Assembly: GCF_006715305.1 (NCBI RefSeq)
Contig: NZ_VFMY01000001.1
Coordinates: 3,348,001-3,412,000, forward strand
Length of the DNA: 64,000 nt
From: Arthrobacter sp. SLBN-100
Lineage (GTDB): Bacteria > Actinomycetota > Actinomycetes > Actinomycetales > Micrococcaceae
Direction of reading: 5' to 3'
Shown here in pieces: positions 52,698 through 63,105 of this stretch. Within the stretch, counting starts at the first letter, position 1, and every line of letters begins with the position of its first letter. The notes beneath the pieces were generated by a model. That model was not told the origin of the DNA and made no database searches. It worked only from the letters and a program-made list of their open reading frames with translations. The position numbers and the translations under genes are program-made.

Positions 52698-54296
52698 GTG
52701 GCAACAACAGAATCCACCGCCCCTAACCGATCAACCGGACCCGCCGGATCCGAATCGCCGGCAGCAGGACCTGCCGCACCAGGATCAGTAGCGGCAAAAA
52801 TCACCATGGACCCCGCCTTCACGGTGGGACCCGTCCGCCGACGTACCTTCGGTGCCTTTGTGGAACACCTCGGCCGCTGTGTTTACACCGGCATCTTCGA
52901 GCCGGAACACCCTACGGCGGACCCGGACGGTTTCCGCGGTGACGTGCTGGAGCTGACGCGCGAACTCGGCGTCTCAACTGTGCGCTATCCGGGCGGAAAC
53001 TTCGTATCCGGCTACCGCTGGGAGGACGGCGTGGGCCCTGCGGACAAGCGCCCCGTCCGGCTCGACCTCGCCTGGCACTCCACGGACCCCAACCTGGTGG
53101 GTGTGGACGAGTTCGCCAAGTGGTCTGCCAAGGCCGGTGTCGAAACCATGATGGCGGTGAACCTTGGCACCCGCGGGACCCAGGAGGCGCTGGACTTGCT
53201 GGAGTACTGCAATATTGACGGCGGCACGGCCTTTTCGGACCAGCGCAGGGCCAACGGGGCGGAGAACGGCTACGGCATCAAGATGTGGTGCCTGGGTAAC
53301 GAGATGGACGGCCCCTGGCAGATCGGGCACAAAAACGCACAGGAGTACGGAAGGCTCGCTGCGGACACCGCCCGGGGCATGCGCATGATCGAACCCGACC
53401 TCGAGCTGGTGGCGTGCGGAAGCTCCGGCCCCACCATGAGCACCTTTGGCGAATGGGAGCGGGTGGTCCTTTCCGAGACTTACGAGCTGGTGGACCTGAT
53501 CTCGGCGCACCAGTACTTCGAGGACTTCGGTGACCTGCAGGAACACCTGTCCGCCGGCCACCGCATGGAAACTTTCATCCACGACATCGTGAGCCACATC
53601 GACCACGTGAAGTCGGTGAAGAAGTCCACCAGGCAGGTGAATATTTCCTTTGACGAGTGGAATGTCTGGCACATGGGCCGCGACGAGTCCCGGGCGCCGA
53701 CGGGCAGGGACTGGCCGGTTGCCCCCGTCCTGCTGGAGGACACTTACACGGTGGCGGACGCCGTCGTCGTCGGGGACCTCCTGGTGACCCTGCTCAAGAA
53801 CACTGACCGCGTCCACTCCGCCAGCCTGGCACAGCTGGTCAACGTGATCGCCCCCATCATGACCGAGCCCGGCGGCCGCGCCTGGAAGCAGACAACGTTC
53901 CACCCGTTCGCGCTCACCTCCCGCCACGCTTCCGGAACCGTTCTGCAGCTCGCCGTCGAATCCCCGCTGGTCAGCGGGGGCAAGACCGCCGACTTTGCCG
54001 CCGTGTCCGCCGTCGCGACCTATGACGCAGACAAAGGCGAGGCGGTAGTGTTCGCCGTCAACCGCTCGGCCACGGACGTGCTCGGCCTTGAGGCCGCGGT
54101 GTCCGGCCTGGGCAACGTGCAGGTGGTGGAGGCTGTCACGTACGCGAACAAGGACCCCTACTGGCAGGCCACCGCGGATGATTCAACCTCCGTCCTGCCG
54201 GCCGAGAACGTCTCGGTCAAGGCCGGCGGCGGCCGCCTCACCGCCGAGCTTCCGCCGGTGTCCTGGTCCATGATCCGGCTCGCTGCCGGCCAGTAG
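52698..54296 (+). CDS. abfA: Alpha-L-arabinofuranosidase, GH51
   Basis: The enzyme releases arabinose from arabinan or arabinoxylan fragments. It has 532 residues and no signal peptide, so it acts intracellularly on imported oligosaccharides. The acid/base Glu is in MWCLGNEMDGPWQIG and the nucleophile Glu in VNISFDEWNVWH. FGAFVEHLGRCVYTGIFEPE and YPGGNFVSGYRWEDGVGP are GH51 hallmarks. The first roughly 36 residues (Ser/Ala/Pro-rich) have no counterpart in the family, so a start at ATG 52806 is possible. GTG 52698 has a moderate GAGG site. The gene is preceded by a palindrome and followed by a strong hairpin. Confidence 0.95.
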   Translation: MATTESTAPNRSTGPAGSESPAAGPAAPGSVAAKITMDPAFTVGPVRRRTFGAFVEHLGRCVYTGIFEPEHPTADPDGFRGDVLELTRELGVSTVRYPGGNFVSGYRWEDGVGPADKRPVRLDLAWHSTDPNLVGVDEFAKWSAKAGVETMMAVNLGTRGTQEALDLLEYCNIDGGTAFSDQRRANGAENGYGIKMWCLGNEMDGPWQIGHKNAQEYGRLAADTARGMRMIEPDLELVACGSSGPTMSTFGEWERVVLSETYELVDLISAHQYFEDFGDLQEHLSAGHRMETFIHDIVSHIDHVKSVKKSTRQVNISFDEWNVWHMGRDESRAPTGRDWPVAPVLLEDTYTVADAVVVGDLLVTLLKNTDRVHSASLAQLVNVIAPIMTEPGGRAWKQTTFHPFALTSRHASGTVLQLAVESPLVSGGKTADFAAVSAVATYDADKGEAVVFAVNRSATDVLGLEAAVSGLGNVQVVEAVTYANKDPYWQATADDSTSVLPAENVSVKAGGGRLTAELPPVSWSMIRLAAGQ

Positions 54297-54315
54297 CCGG
54301 CGCGGGAAGACAGCC

Positions 54316-54354
54316 TCAGCGGGGCGCCGGAAGCAAACTGCGGCGCCCCGCTGA
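54316..54354 (+). terminator. 14-bp hairpin after abfA
   Basis: TCAGCGGGGCGCCG pairs perfectly with CGGCGCCCCGCTGA around GAAGCAAACTG. There is no T tract. Confidence 0.65.
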
Positions 54355-54386
54355 CGCACCTGCCAACCTCTGGGAGGATTGACGGC

Positions 54387-54968
54387 ATGGAACTGCACAT
54401 CACGGGGGATCCCGCCGCGGACAAGTTGTTGAGTGAGGACGCCTTTGCGCTGCTGACGGGCATGCTGCTGGACCAGCAGGTGACCATGGAATCGGCGTTC
54501 GCGGGTCCGGAGAAAATCCGGACCAGGATCGGGTCCATCGCGCCGGCTGCAATCGCGTCCCAGGAGCCGCAGGCCTTCGTGGAGATGTTCAAGGAACGCC
54601 CTGCCGTCCACCGCTTCCCGGGCTCGATGGCGGCAAGGGTGCAGGCGCTCGCGGAAGCAGTGGAGAACGAATGGGACGGGGACGCCACCGCGATCTGGAC
54701 CAAGGGCAACCCGGACGGCGCCGAGGTCCTGCGCCGGCTCAAGGCACTGCCTGGCTTTGGGGAGCAGAAGGCCAAAATTTTCCTGGCCCTGCTGGGCAAG
54801 CAGTGTGGCCTGCAGGCGCCGGGCTGGCGGGAGGCCGCCGGGCACTACGGCGAGGAAGGTTCGTTCCTCTCCGTCGCCGACATCGTTGATCCCGGGTCCC
54901 TCGTGAAAGTCCGCGCCAGCAAGCAGGCGGCCAAAGCCGCGGCGAAGGCGGCGAAAGCAAAGGACTGA
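54387..54968 (+). CDS. HhH-GPD-type base excision repair family protein
   Basis: The product has 193 residues. ALLTGMLLDQQVTMESAFAG corresponds to the N-terminal helices of HhH glycosylases (the MLLDQQ position). The hairpin LKALPGFGEQKAKIFLALLG is the HhH motif. The C-terminus is a Lys/Ala-rich tail (ASKQAAKAAAKAAKAKD), probably for DNA contact. No iron-sulfur cysteines and no clear catalytic Asp at the usual place are visible, so glycosylase activity is uncertain. It is monocistronic. Confidence 0.82.
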   Translation: MELHITGDPAADKLLSEDAFALLTGMLLDQQVTMESAFAGPEKIRTRIGSIAPAAIASQEPQAFVEMFKERPAVHRFPGSMAARVQALAEAVENEWDGDATAIWTKGNPDGAEVLRRLKALPGFGEQKAKIFLALLGKQCGLQAPGWREAAGHYGEEGSFLSVADIVDPGSLVKVRASKQAAKAAAKAAKAKD

Positions 54969-55069
54969 CCGGCTGCTTCTGCGCCAATCCCACCGCGGGT
55001 TCCCGCCAAAGCTGCATCTTCTGCAACGATGTATGGCAGGAACAGGCGGAACCACGAGAAGGAGCCACC

Positions 55070-56074
55070 ATGGCGATCACCATGAACGATGTTGCCAGGG
55101 CAGCGGGCGTGTCGCTGAAGACGGTCTCCAACGTCCTCAATGACTACGAATTCATCCGTCCTGCCACCAAGCAGCGGGTCCAGGACGCCATCGCCGAGCT
55201 GGGCTACGAGGCCAACCTGACCGCGCGCAGCCTCCGCTCCGGCAAGACCCGCATGCTGGGCCTGGTCCTGTCCGACCTCTCTGCCCCGTATTATGCCGAG
55301 CTGGCTTCGCGGCTGATGAAGGCCGCATCGCAGCGGGGGTACCGGGTCCTGGTGGAGCAGTCCGACGCCGTGGCGGACGTGGAACTGAACGCCCTGCAGG
55401 GGCCGTTCCGGCAGCTCACCGACGGCCTGCTGTTCACCCCCCTGGTCATGGAGGCGGACGCGATTGCCGGCCGCCTGGGCAACAAACCGCTGGTGATGCT
55501 GGGCGAACACATCCTCGATCCCCGGTTTGATCTGGTCACCATGAAAAACGAGGAAGCCGCGGCGGCGCTGACCGCGCACCTGGTTGCCGGCGGCCGCCGT
55601 CGGATTGCGGTCATTGGCGCCGATCCGGACGAGTCCGCCGGGAGCGCGGGGCTGCGGCTTAACGGCTACCGGAGCGCACTGGACAAGGCAGGGATCCCTT
55701 TCGATCCCGCACTGATCGCCCCGTGTGAATGGCGCCGCGACGGGGGAGCAGCCGGCGTGGCCGGCCTGCTTGACCGCGGCGTCGAATGCGATGCGGTGTT
55801 CGGGCTGAATGATGCCATCGCGCTTGGAGCCATGCACGAGCTGCTCATCCGCGGCGTCAAGGTGCCGCAGCAGGTGGCGGTGGCCGGTTTTGATGACATT
55901 GACGAGGCCCGGTTTGCCTCGCCCTCCCTGACCACGGTTTCACCCGGCATGGCCGAGATCGCTGAGCGTTCCATCGCCCTGCTTATCGACAGGATCGAAG
56001 GGCATGAAACGGCGGACCAGGGCGTGCACGTGGAAGCCGGGTTCCAGCTGCAGGTCCGCGAATCCGCGCCGTAG
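55070..56074 (+). CDS. LacI-family transcriptional regulator (second copy)
   Basis: The product has 334 residues. The headpiece ITMNDVARAAGVSLKTVSNV, then LNDYEFIRPATKQRVQDAI, and hinge NLTARSLRSGKTRMLGLVLS precede the effector domain, which ends FGLNDAIALGAMHELLIRG and VAGFDDIDEARFASPSLTTV. GAAGGAG is the ribosome binding site. Its recognition helix (SLKTVSNVLN) differs from the other LacI protein here, so a different operator is expected. The palindrome before abfA is one candidate (inference). Confidence 0.92.
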   Translation: MAITMNDVARAAGVSLKTVSNVLNDYEFIRPATKQRVQDAIAELGYEANLTARSLRSGKTRMLGLVLSDLSAPYYAELASRLMKAASQRGYRVLVEQSDAVADVELNALQGPFRQLTDGLLFTPLVMEADAIAGRLGNKPLVMLGEHILDPRFDLVTMKNEEAAAALTAHLVAGGRRRIAVIGADPDESAGSAGLRLNGYRSALDKAGIPFDPALIAPCEWRRDGGAAGVAGLLDRGVECDAVFGLNDAIALGAMHELLIRGVKVPQQVAVAGFDDIDEARFASPSLTTVSPGMAEIAERSIALLIDRIEGHETADQGVHVEAGFQLQVRESAP

Positions 56075-56137
56075 GTTTCGCCTGGCGGGCGGCAGGGTAC
56101 GTCTTTCGGGACGAGCTTAACGAGGAAAGGTGCTTGG

Positions 56138-56689
56138 ATGATTGCCCTTCTTGTCATCGACATGCAGAACGCGTACTTCGAGGCGCCGGAACTGGCAGCC
56201 CGGCAGGAGGACCTGGTCAGGTCCTGCAACAGGCTGCTTGAGGCGTTCAAGGCCGGCGGGCACAAGGCATTGATGGTGGGCACCGAGCACGAACGCGACA
56301 AATCCACCTGGACGCTGAACATGCTCGACGACGACCAGGGCTTTATCTTCCGCGGCAGCAAGCAGGCCGAGGCTGTGCCCGGGCTGGCCATCGACGGCCT
56401 GCCCCAGCTGAACAAGACACGCGACAGCGCCTTTGTGGGCACCAACCTGCTGTCCCGCCTCCGCAACTGGGGTGCCGGTGAGGTGGTGCTCGCCGGCGTC
56501 TCCACCGACAACTGCATCGCCCAGACCGGCGCCGACGCCTTCGCCCACAACATCCGGGTCACCTATGCGAAGGAAGCCATGGCCTCCGAGGACAGCCAGG
56601 ACGCGGCGGACATGCTGCGGATCCTGTCCAGCACCTACCGCCAGCCCGTCCAGTCCACGGAGGAGATCCTCGCCCGGCTCAGCAGCTGA
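56138..56689 (+). CDS. Isochorismatase-family cysteine hydrolase
   Basis: The product has 183 residues. The catalytic triad positions are Asp in ALLVIDMQNAYFEAP, Lys in LNKTRDSAFVGTNL, and Cys in AGVSTDNCIAQTGADAFAHN, the normal layout of nicotinamidase/isochorismatase-like amidases. The substrate is not determinable; amides or ureido compounds are possible given the urease genes downstream. The ATG is preceded by GAGGAAAGG. A strong hairpin separates it from ureA. Confidence 0.88.
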   Translation: MIALLVIDMQNAYFEAPELAARQEDLVRSCNRLLEAFKAGGHKALMVGTEHERDKSTWTLNMLDDDQGFIFRGSKQAEAVPGLAIDGLPQLNKTRDSAFVGTNLLSRLRNWGAGEVVLAGVSTDNCIAQTGADAFAHNIRVTYAKEAMASEDSQDAADMLRILSSTYRQPVQSTEEILARLSS

Positions 56690-56755
56690 GTTCCTCCGCT
56701 GCCGGGGAGCCTTCCCGCTCAGCCCAGGCCGCTGAGTCTTCCCACCTTTAAGGAC

Positions 56756-56790
56756 GGACGACGGCGTGTCCCGGCAAAACGCCGTCGTCC
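56756..56790 (+). terminator. Terminator after the isochorismatase-family gene
   Basis: GGACGACGGCGT pairs perfectly with ACGCCGTCGTCC around an 11-base loop, followed by TCCCTTTG. It isolates the urease operon. Confidence 0.7.
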
Positions 56791-56943
56791 TCCCTTTGCG
56801 CTGGGTGAAATCTGGGGAATCCCAGCGCCACAGGTTGCTGCCCCGGTAGTGGAGAGCCGCGCATAATGAGTTTGAAACGTGGCTGAAACGTCCACAACCT
56901 AAGGTGGGCAGCACACCGTCGGCTGTCCGTTGAAGGGACCTCT

Positions 56944-57246
56944 ATGCATCTCATGCCACGTGAGCAGGAAAAGCTTCTGATCGTAGTGGCCGCAGATCTG
57001 GCCCGACGCCGCCAGGCCCGCGGGCTCAAGCTCAACTACCCCGAGGCCGTGGCCATCATCAGTTACGAATTGATCGAGGGTGCCCGGGACGGCCGCACCG
57101 TTGCGGAGCTGATGAGCTACGGCACCACCCTGTTGGCCCGGGAGGACGTGATGGAGGGCGTGCCGGAAATGATCCACGACGTGCAGATCGAGGCAACCTT
57201 CCCGGACGGCACCAAGCTCGTCACCGTCCACGATCCCATCCGCTGA
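56944..57246 (+). CDS. ureA: Urease gamma subunit
   Basis: The product has 100 residues, beginning [20 protein letters not shown]. It contains [20 protein letters not shown] and the C-terminal [20 protein letters not shown], all hallmarks. It is the small structural subunit of the (alpha beta gamma)3 urease. A -10-like CATAAT at 56862-56867 could start the operon transcript. ureB follows after 10 bases. Confidence 0.97.
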   Translation: MHLMPREQEKLLIVVAADLARRRQARGLKLNYPEAVAIISYELIEGARDGRTVAELMSYGTTLLAREDVMEGVPEMIHDVQIEATFPDGTKLVTVHDPIR

Positions 57247-57256
57247 AGGGCAGGCC

Positions 57257-57612
57257 ATGATTCCAGGAGAGTACATCCTCCGCCTTGAATCGGTGACGGC
57301 GAACGCCGGCCGGGAGGCGATCGACGTCGTCGTCACCAACACCGGCGACAGGCCAGTCCAGGTGGGCTCGCACTTCCACTTTGCCGAAGCCAACGCCGCG
57401 CTGGCCTTTGACCGCGAAGCAGCCTACGGCCGCCGGCTGGACATACCCGCCGGCACCGCTGCCAGGTTCGAACCGGGGGACTCCCGGAACGTGCGGCTGA
57501 TCCAACTTGCTGGCAGCCGCGAGGTGCACGGCCTGAGCAACGCCGTCAACGGGCCGTTGCTGCGCGGACTGGAGTCCGGCGGCCCCGGCCAAGACGCGAA
57601 GGAGACTGCCCA

Positions 57613-57616
<4 letters not shown>
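57257..57616 (+). CDS. ureB: Urease beta subunit
   Basis: The product has 119 residues: [20 protein letters not shown], then [20 protein letters not shown], and [16 protein letters not shown] are the beta-subunit signature. GGCAGG precedes the ATG. It overlaps the ureC GTG by 4 bases, so translation is coupled. Confidence 0.97.
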
Positions 57617-59370
<1,754 letters not shown>

Positions 59371-59398
59371 AACTTCTTTTCCAAATTCGGAGCACCAC

Positions 59399-59878
59399 GT
59401 GATCATCGAAAAAGTCCTCGGCAACCTGCACGAACTGCCGGATCCCCACGCCTACGCCCACCTGCACCAGGAAAAAGTGGTCCTGCCCAGCGCCCAGCTG
59501 GTCAAACGGATCCAGCGCGCCACCACCGACCACGGCAAGGAGATCGGCATCCGGCTGCCCCCGGGTTCCGGCGACCTTCGCGACGGCGACATCCTGCACG
59601 TGGAAGAGTCCAACATGATCGTGGTGTCCGTGCTGCCCACCGATGTGCTCGTGATCGCGCCCCGTTCCGTACACGAGATGGGCGTCGTGGCGCACTCCCT
59701 CGGCAACCGGCATCTCCAGGCCCAGTTCTTTGACTCGGCGTCCGAGTACGGGGCCGAGGTCATGGTGTGCGCCTACGACCACACCGTCGAGGACTACCTC
59801 CGCCACAACTCAGTGCCCTACTCCCGCCAGGACCGCGTCATGCCTGTGCCTTTCCGCCATGCTGAGCACTCGCACTAG
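59399..59878 (+). CDS. ureE: Urease accessory protein UreE (nickel chaperone)
   Basis: The product has 159 residues. The GTG start (IIEKVLGNLHELPDPHAYAH) is 28 bases after the ureC stop. A peptide-binding N-domain is followed by the metal-binding domain with HSLGNRHLQAQFFDSASEYG. The conserved HxH-type His in GNRHLQ and late PVPFRHAEHSH give His residues for nickel. The tail has only a few His, unlike the poly-His Klebsiella form. Immediately behind it the 42-bp repeats begin. Confidence 0.93.
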   Translation: MIIEKVLGNLHELPDPHAYAHLHQEKVVLPSAQLVKRIQRATTDHGKEIGIRLPPGSGDLRDGDILHVEESNMIVVSVLPTDVLVIAPRSVHEMGVVAHSLGNRHLQAQFFDSASEYGAEVMVCAYDHTVEDYLRHNSVPYSRQDRVMPVPFRHAEHSH

Positions 59879-59883
59879 CACTC

Positions 59884-60000
59884 CGGTGGTTGAGCCTGTC
59901 GAAACCCAGGGTGCGTTGGCTAATCCCGTGGTTGAGCCTGTCGAAACCCAGGGTGCGTTGGCCCATCCGGTGGTTGAGCCTGTCGAAACCCATGTTGCGG
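59884..60000. repeat. Three direct repeats with 42-bp period between ureE and ureF
   Basis: GTGGTTGAGCCTGTCGAAAC starts at 59886, 59928 and 59970. The 42-bp units are nearly identical, the third diverging after CCCA. The core is self-complementary at its ends (GGTT and AACC). No spacer structure of a CRISPR is present. Confidence 0.9.
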
Positions 60001-60007
60001 TCGCGGG

Positions 60008-60084
60008 GGCTTCAGCGGGTGATAGGAGCCGTGCCCGCTTCGCGGTGCCCACCACGCCGCGGCCCCTATCACCCGCCTCCGCCG
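60008..60084. repeat. Hairpin repeat element, copy A
   Basis: GCGGGTGATAGG (60015-60026) pairs perfectly with CCTATCACCCGC (60065-60076). It begins GGCTTCA and ends CACCACGCCGCGGCCCCTAT, then CACCCGCCTCCGCCG. Copy B at 61459-61592 shares both ends, with compensating changes in the arms. It ends 35 bases before the ureF start. Confidence 0.85.
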
Positions 60085-60118
60085 ATCCAAAAGGGCACCT
60101 TTCGTCGAGGTGCTTGTC

Positions 60119-60784
60119 ATGAGCTATCAGCTTGCTTTGCAGCAACTTACTGATTCCGCTTTGCCTACTGGGGCTTTTGCGCACTCTCTTGGATTTGAGG
60201 GCTACGTCGATGCCGGTGTTGTTCGTGATGAGGCGTCGTTCCGGGTGTGGCTGTCTGCTTTTATCGGGCAGCAGTTGACCTATTCGGATGGGTTGGCCAT
60301 TCGGTTTTTGTATGAGGGTGCTGATGTTGGGGAGCTCGATGCGCTGCTCTCTGCTTCCCTTTTGGCCCGGCAGGTTCGGGAGGCCTCCGTCAAGATGGGG
60401 CTCCGGCTGTTGGAGATCGGTGCTGAGGTTTTTCCTTCGCCTGAGCTGGAGCTGTACCGGGACATGGTGACCACCGGTCGTGCCGCCGGGCATCAGCCGC
60501 TGGCGTTCGCCGTCGTTGCCCTTTCACTCGGCGTGCCGCTGCAGGAGGCGCTCGCCGCCTACCTTTTCGCCACCGCCACGTCCCTGACGCAGAACGCCGT
60601 CCGCGCCATCCCGCTGGGCCAGAACGCCGGCCAGCGTCTCCTCAGGCAAGCGGCCGACGACGTCGCTGCCGCCGCCGAGCGGATCCCGCACCTGGCGGCG
60701 GACGACTTCGGTGCCGTCAGCCCCGGACTCGAAATTTCGCAAATGCGGCACGAACGGCAACGTGCCCGGATGTTCATGAGCTAG
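60119..60784 (+). CDS. ureF: Urease accessory protein UreF
   Basis: The product has 221 residues. It is all-helical, part of the UreD-F-G activation complex that inserts nickel. It begins [20 protein letters not shown], then [12 protein letters not shown], the family signature. It contains [20 protein letters not shown] and [22 protein letters not shown] 60119 is chosen over GTG 60110 because GAGG sits 9 bases upstream. Codons up to about 60445 favour T in third position (CTT, GCT, TTG, GAT), unlike the C/G-ending codons after that point. Confidence 0.94.
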   Translation: MSYQLALQQLTDSALPTGAFAHSLGFEGYVDAGVVRDEASFRVWLSAFIGQQLTYSDGLAIRFLYEGADVGELDALLSASLLARQVREASVKMGLRLLEIGAEVFPSPELELYRDMVTTGRAAGHQPLAFAVVALSLGVPLQEALAAYLFATATSLTQNAVRAIPLGQNAGQRLLRQAADDVAAAAERIPHLAADDFGAVSPGLEISQMRHERQRARMFMS

Positions 60785-60812
60785 CTGTGCTTTTGAATTC
60801 AAGGAGGAAACA

Positions 60813-61430
60813 ATGAGCGAACCCATCAAGATCGGCATCGGCGGACCCGTTGGAGCAGGCAAGACCCAACTCGTGGAGCGCCTCACCCGGCACATGAGCG
60901 GCGAAATCTCCATGGCCGCCATCACCAACGACATCTACACCATCGAGGACGCCAGAATCCTCGCCGCCAACGGCGTCCTCCCCGTGGACCGGATCATCGG
61001 CGTCGAAACCGGCGGCTGCCCGCACACCGCCATCCGTGAAGACACCTCCATGAACACCGCCGCCATCGAGGAACTCAAAGCCCGCCACCCCGACCTGCAG
61101 GTCATCTTTGTCGAATCCGGCGGCGACAACCTCTCCGCCACCTTCAGCCCCGAACTCGTCGACTTCTCCATCTACATCATCGACGTGGCCCAAGGCGAGA
61201 AAATTCCCCGCAAAGCCGGCCAAGGCATGATCAAGTCCGACCTCTTCATCATCAACAAAACCGACCTCGCACCACATGTTGGCGCAGACCTGAAGGTCAT
61301 GGAGCGGGATTCGCGGGAATTCAGGGGCAACAAACCTTTCTGCTTCACGAACCTCAAGACCGACGAAGGGCTCGACGCCGTCATCGACTGGGTGCGCCGG
61401 GATGTCCTGATGCTTGATCTGGCCACATGA
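60813..61430 (+). CDS. ureG: Urease accessory GTPase UreG
   Basis: The product has 205 residues. P-loop [19 protein letters not shown] near 9-27, the metal CPH motif in [17 protein letters not shown], Walker B-like [12 protein letters not shown], and the guanine motif [11 protein letters not shown]. It powers nickel delivery with UreE/F/D. AAGGAGGAAACA before the ATG is a near-perfect ribosome binding site. Its codons end almost only in C or G, in contrast to the starts of ureF and ureD on either side. Confidence 0.97.
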   Translation: MSEPIKIGIGGPVGAGKTQLVERLTRHMSGEISMAAITNDIYTIEDARILAANGVLPVDRIIGVETGGCPHTAIREDTSMNTAAIEELKARHPDLQVIFVESGGDNLSATFSPELVDFSIYIIDVAQGEKIPRKAGQGMIKSDLFIINKTDLAPHVGADLKVMERDSREFRGNKPFCFTNLKTDEGLDAVIDWVRRDVLMLDLAT

Positions 61431-62443
61431 GCACGACGGCGGCGCCCGCGACTCCGGCGGCTTCACCGGATGTAAGGGGCCGTGCCCGTCCCCAGCCGCC
61501 CCCAACGCTCGCAAGCTCGAGTCGGGGCCCTCGCGGCAGTGGGCCCCCCACGAGGCCCACCACGCCGCGGCCCCTTACACCCGGCTCCGCCGCCTCTGCG
61601 GTTGAGTCGCCTCGAGGCGTGCTTGAGCTCGTTATCGGTGAACGTGGTGGGCGTTCCATAGCGTCCCGGCAATTTCATGAGGGCGCTCTGCGGGTTTTGC
61701 GGCCGCATTACCTTGATGACTCGGGGCAGGTTTGCTATGTCGTTGTGAATCCAGGCGGGGCTTATCTGGGTGCTGATCTCTATTTGTTGGATGTGGAGGT
61801 CCAGGACGGGGCCTCTTTGGTGTTCACCACCCAGTCCGCTACCAAGGTTTATCGGACTCCTGGGTCTTTTGCTGAGCAACGGATGGTTGTTCGGCTGGGG
61901 GAGGGGGCGCGGCTGGAGCTCATGCCGGACCAGCTCATCGCCTACCGGGAGGCCAGCTACCGGCAACTGACCTCCGTGACGGTCCGGCCGTCGTCGAGCC
62001 TGGTGATGGCTGAAGTGGTGACTCCGGGGTGGTCTCCGGACGGGGCGGCCTTCCGGTACGAGGAAGTGCGGCTCCGGAACGCGATCCATGTTGAGGCGGA
62101 CGAAGGCACCCGGGTCATGGCGCTCGACAACCTGCTGATCCGGCCGCCGTCGGGGGACGTCACAGGGCTGGGGTTCATGGAGGGGTTCAGCCACCTCGGG
62201 TCCCTGATTGTTGCCGACCCCCGTGTGGACCAGGCGCTCGCCGATGAGCTGCACCACTTGACGTCGAAAAACGATGCCTTGACCGGAATTTCACTGACCC
62301 GCACCGTCCAAGGAACCACCGGACTGGTCCTGCGCTCGCTTTCCAACAGCACCGGAGAACTGAACCTCCTGCTTGGCGCCTGCACAGCCCTCCTCCGCAA
62401 GCGGTGGTACGGGCAGGAGCCATTGAACCTGAGGAAGCACTGA
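61427..62443 (+). CDS. ureD: Urease accessory protein UreD with repeat-encoded N-terminal extension
   Basis: This is the scaffold of the urease activation complex. From ATG 61427, overlapping the ureG stop (ATGA), the product is 338 residues, about 60 more than usual. UreD similarity begins only near residue 64 ([20 protein letters not shown]), then [40 protein letters not shown] and [20 protein letters not shown]. Residues about 11-56 (Pro/Arg/Ser-rich) are encoded by hairpin element B. A later start such as GTG 61619 would give a shorter protein lacking a ribosome binding site. Third-position T is frequent from about 61620 to 61910, then normal. Confidence 0.9.
   Translation: MSTTAAPATPAASPDVRGRARPQPPPTLASSSRGPRGSGPPTRPTTPRPLTPGSAASAVESPRGVLELVIGERGGRSIASRQFHEGALRVLRPHYLDDSGQVCYVVVNPGGAYLGADLYLLDVEVQDGASLVFTTQSATKVYRTPGSFAEQRMVVRLGEGARLELMPDQLIAYREASYRQLTSVTVRPSSSLVMAEVVTPGWSPDGAAFRYEEVRLRNAIHVEADEGTRVMALDNLLIRPPSGDVTGLGFMEGFSHLGSLIVADPRVDQALADELHHLTSKNDALTGISLTRTVQGTTGLVLRSLSNSTGELNLLLGACTALLRKRWYGQEPLNLRKH
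61459..61592. repeat. Hairpin repeat element, copy B, inside the ureD frame
   Basis: CCGGATGTAAGGGGCCG (61466-61482) pairs with CGGCCCCTTACACCCGG (61568-61584) at 16 of 17 positions. The ends match copy A (GGCTTCA; CACCACGCCGCGGCCCCT; CTCCGCCG). A roughly 57-base longer centre rich in GGGCCC replaces the short centre of A. Confidence 0.85.
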
Positions 62444-62559
62444 TGACTGCGGCGTTGAAGGGGCGGCTGACGGGTGGCTCCAGACCATAAGAAGGGGCGA
62501 AGCAAGCGGGCACGGGGGCGGTGCCCAGCCGGGCAGGAGCCTCCGCCCTGCCGGCAGGC

Positions 62560-63012
62560 TCAGGCCGCCATCCGGCCCTTGCTCTTCCGGTGCGGCCGGT
62601 TCTTCGCCTGGTCCCGGACTCGCACGCCCGGATCCATTGGGACGTGACCGCCGTCGGGAACTGTAGTATCCGTGTGCAGGTGGACGCCATGTTCAATCAG
62701 GACGCTGGAGCCAATCCGCGAGTGGCTCCCGATATGCACCCGGCTTCCGATCACCGTCCCACGGCCGATCCGCACGCCATCACCGATCACCGCGCGCTCG
62801 CCAATGGTCGCATCGCGGTCAATCCAGCTGCCGTGCCCAACCCGGCACCCCGAGCCGATCCGGGCGCCGTACTCTACATACGTCATCGGACCGATGCGTG
62901 CGCTGTCGGCGACTGTGGCGCCCGGAGCGATAAGCCCGCCGCCGTTGGCATGGCGGGCATAGCGGGTGACCTTCCCGGCGTCGTCTTCAACTGATACAAA
63001 CTTCGCGTTCAT
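62560..63012 (-). CDS. Left-handed beta-helix (hexapeptide repeat) protein
   Basis: The product has 150 residues. From residue 27 to about 112 it consists of imperfect hexapeptides ([LIV]-G-x4: IAPGATVADSARIGPMTYVE, then IGSGCRVGHGSWIDRDATIG and onward). This folds as a left-handed beta-helix as in acyltransferases and gamma-carbonic anhydrase relatives. No separate acyl-CoA domain and no three-His metal site are clear. The function is unknown; it could be a bacterial carbonic-anhydrase-like or acetyltransferase-like protein. It is convergent with ureD, and the 116-base gap holds nothing I can support. Confidence 0.82.
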   Translation of the reverse strand: MNAKFVSVEDDAGKVTRYARHANGGGLIAPGATVADSARIGPMTYVEYGARIGSGCRVGHGSWIDRDATIGERAVIGDGVRIGRGTVIGSRVHIGSHSRIGSSVLIEHGVHLHTDTTVPDGGHVPMDPGVRVRDQAKNRPHRKSKGRMAA

Positions 63013-63105
63013 TCAATCCCTCGCTTGAAGGCGCGGACTCTTCCGCACACTCAGTTAACGGTCCACAACTCAAAGGGATTCCCGCGAAATGCGAAGGACG
63101 GCAGG

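Noticed and set aside
59730-60122. Coding sequence through the 42-bp repeats and hairpin element A
   Set aside because: The frame is open because the 42-bp period is divisible by three. It overlaps ureE and has no protein features.
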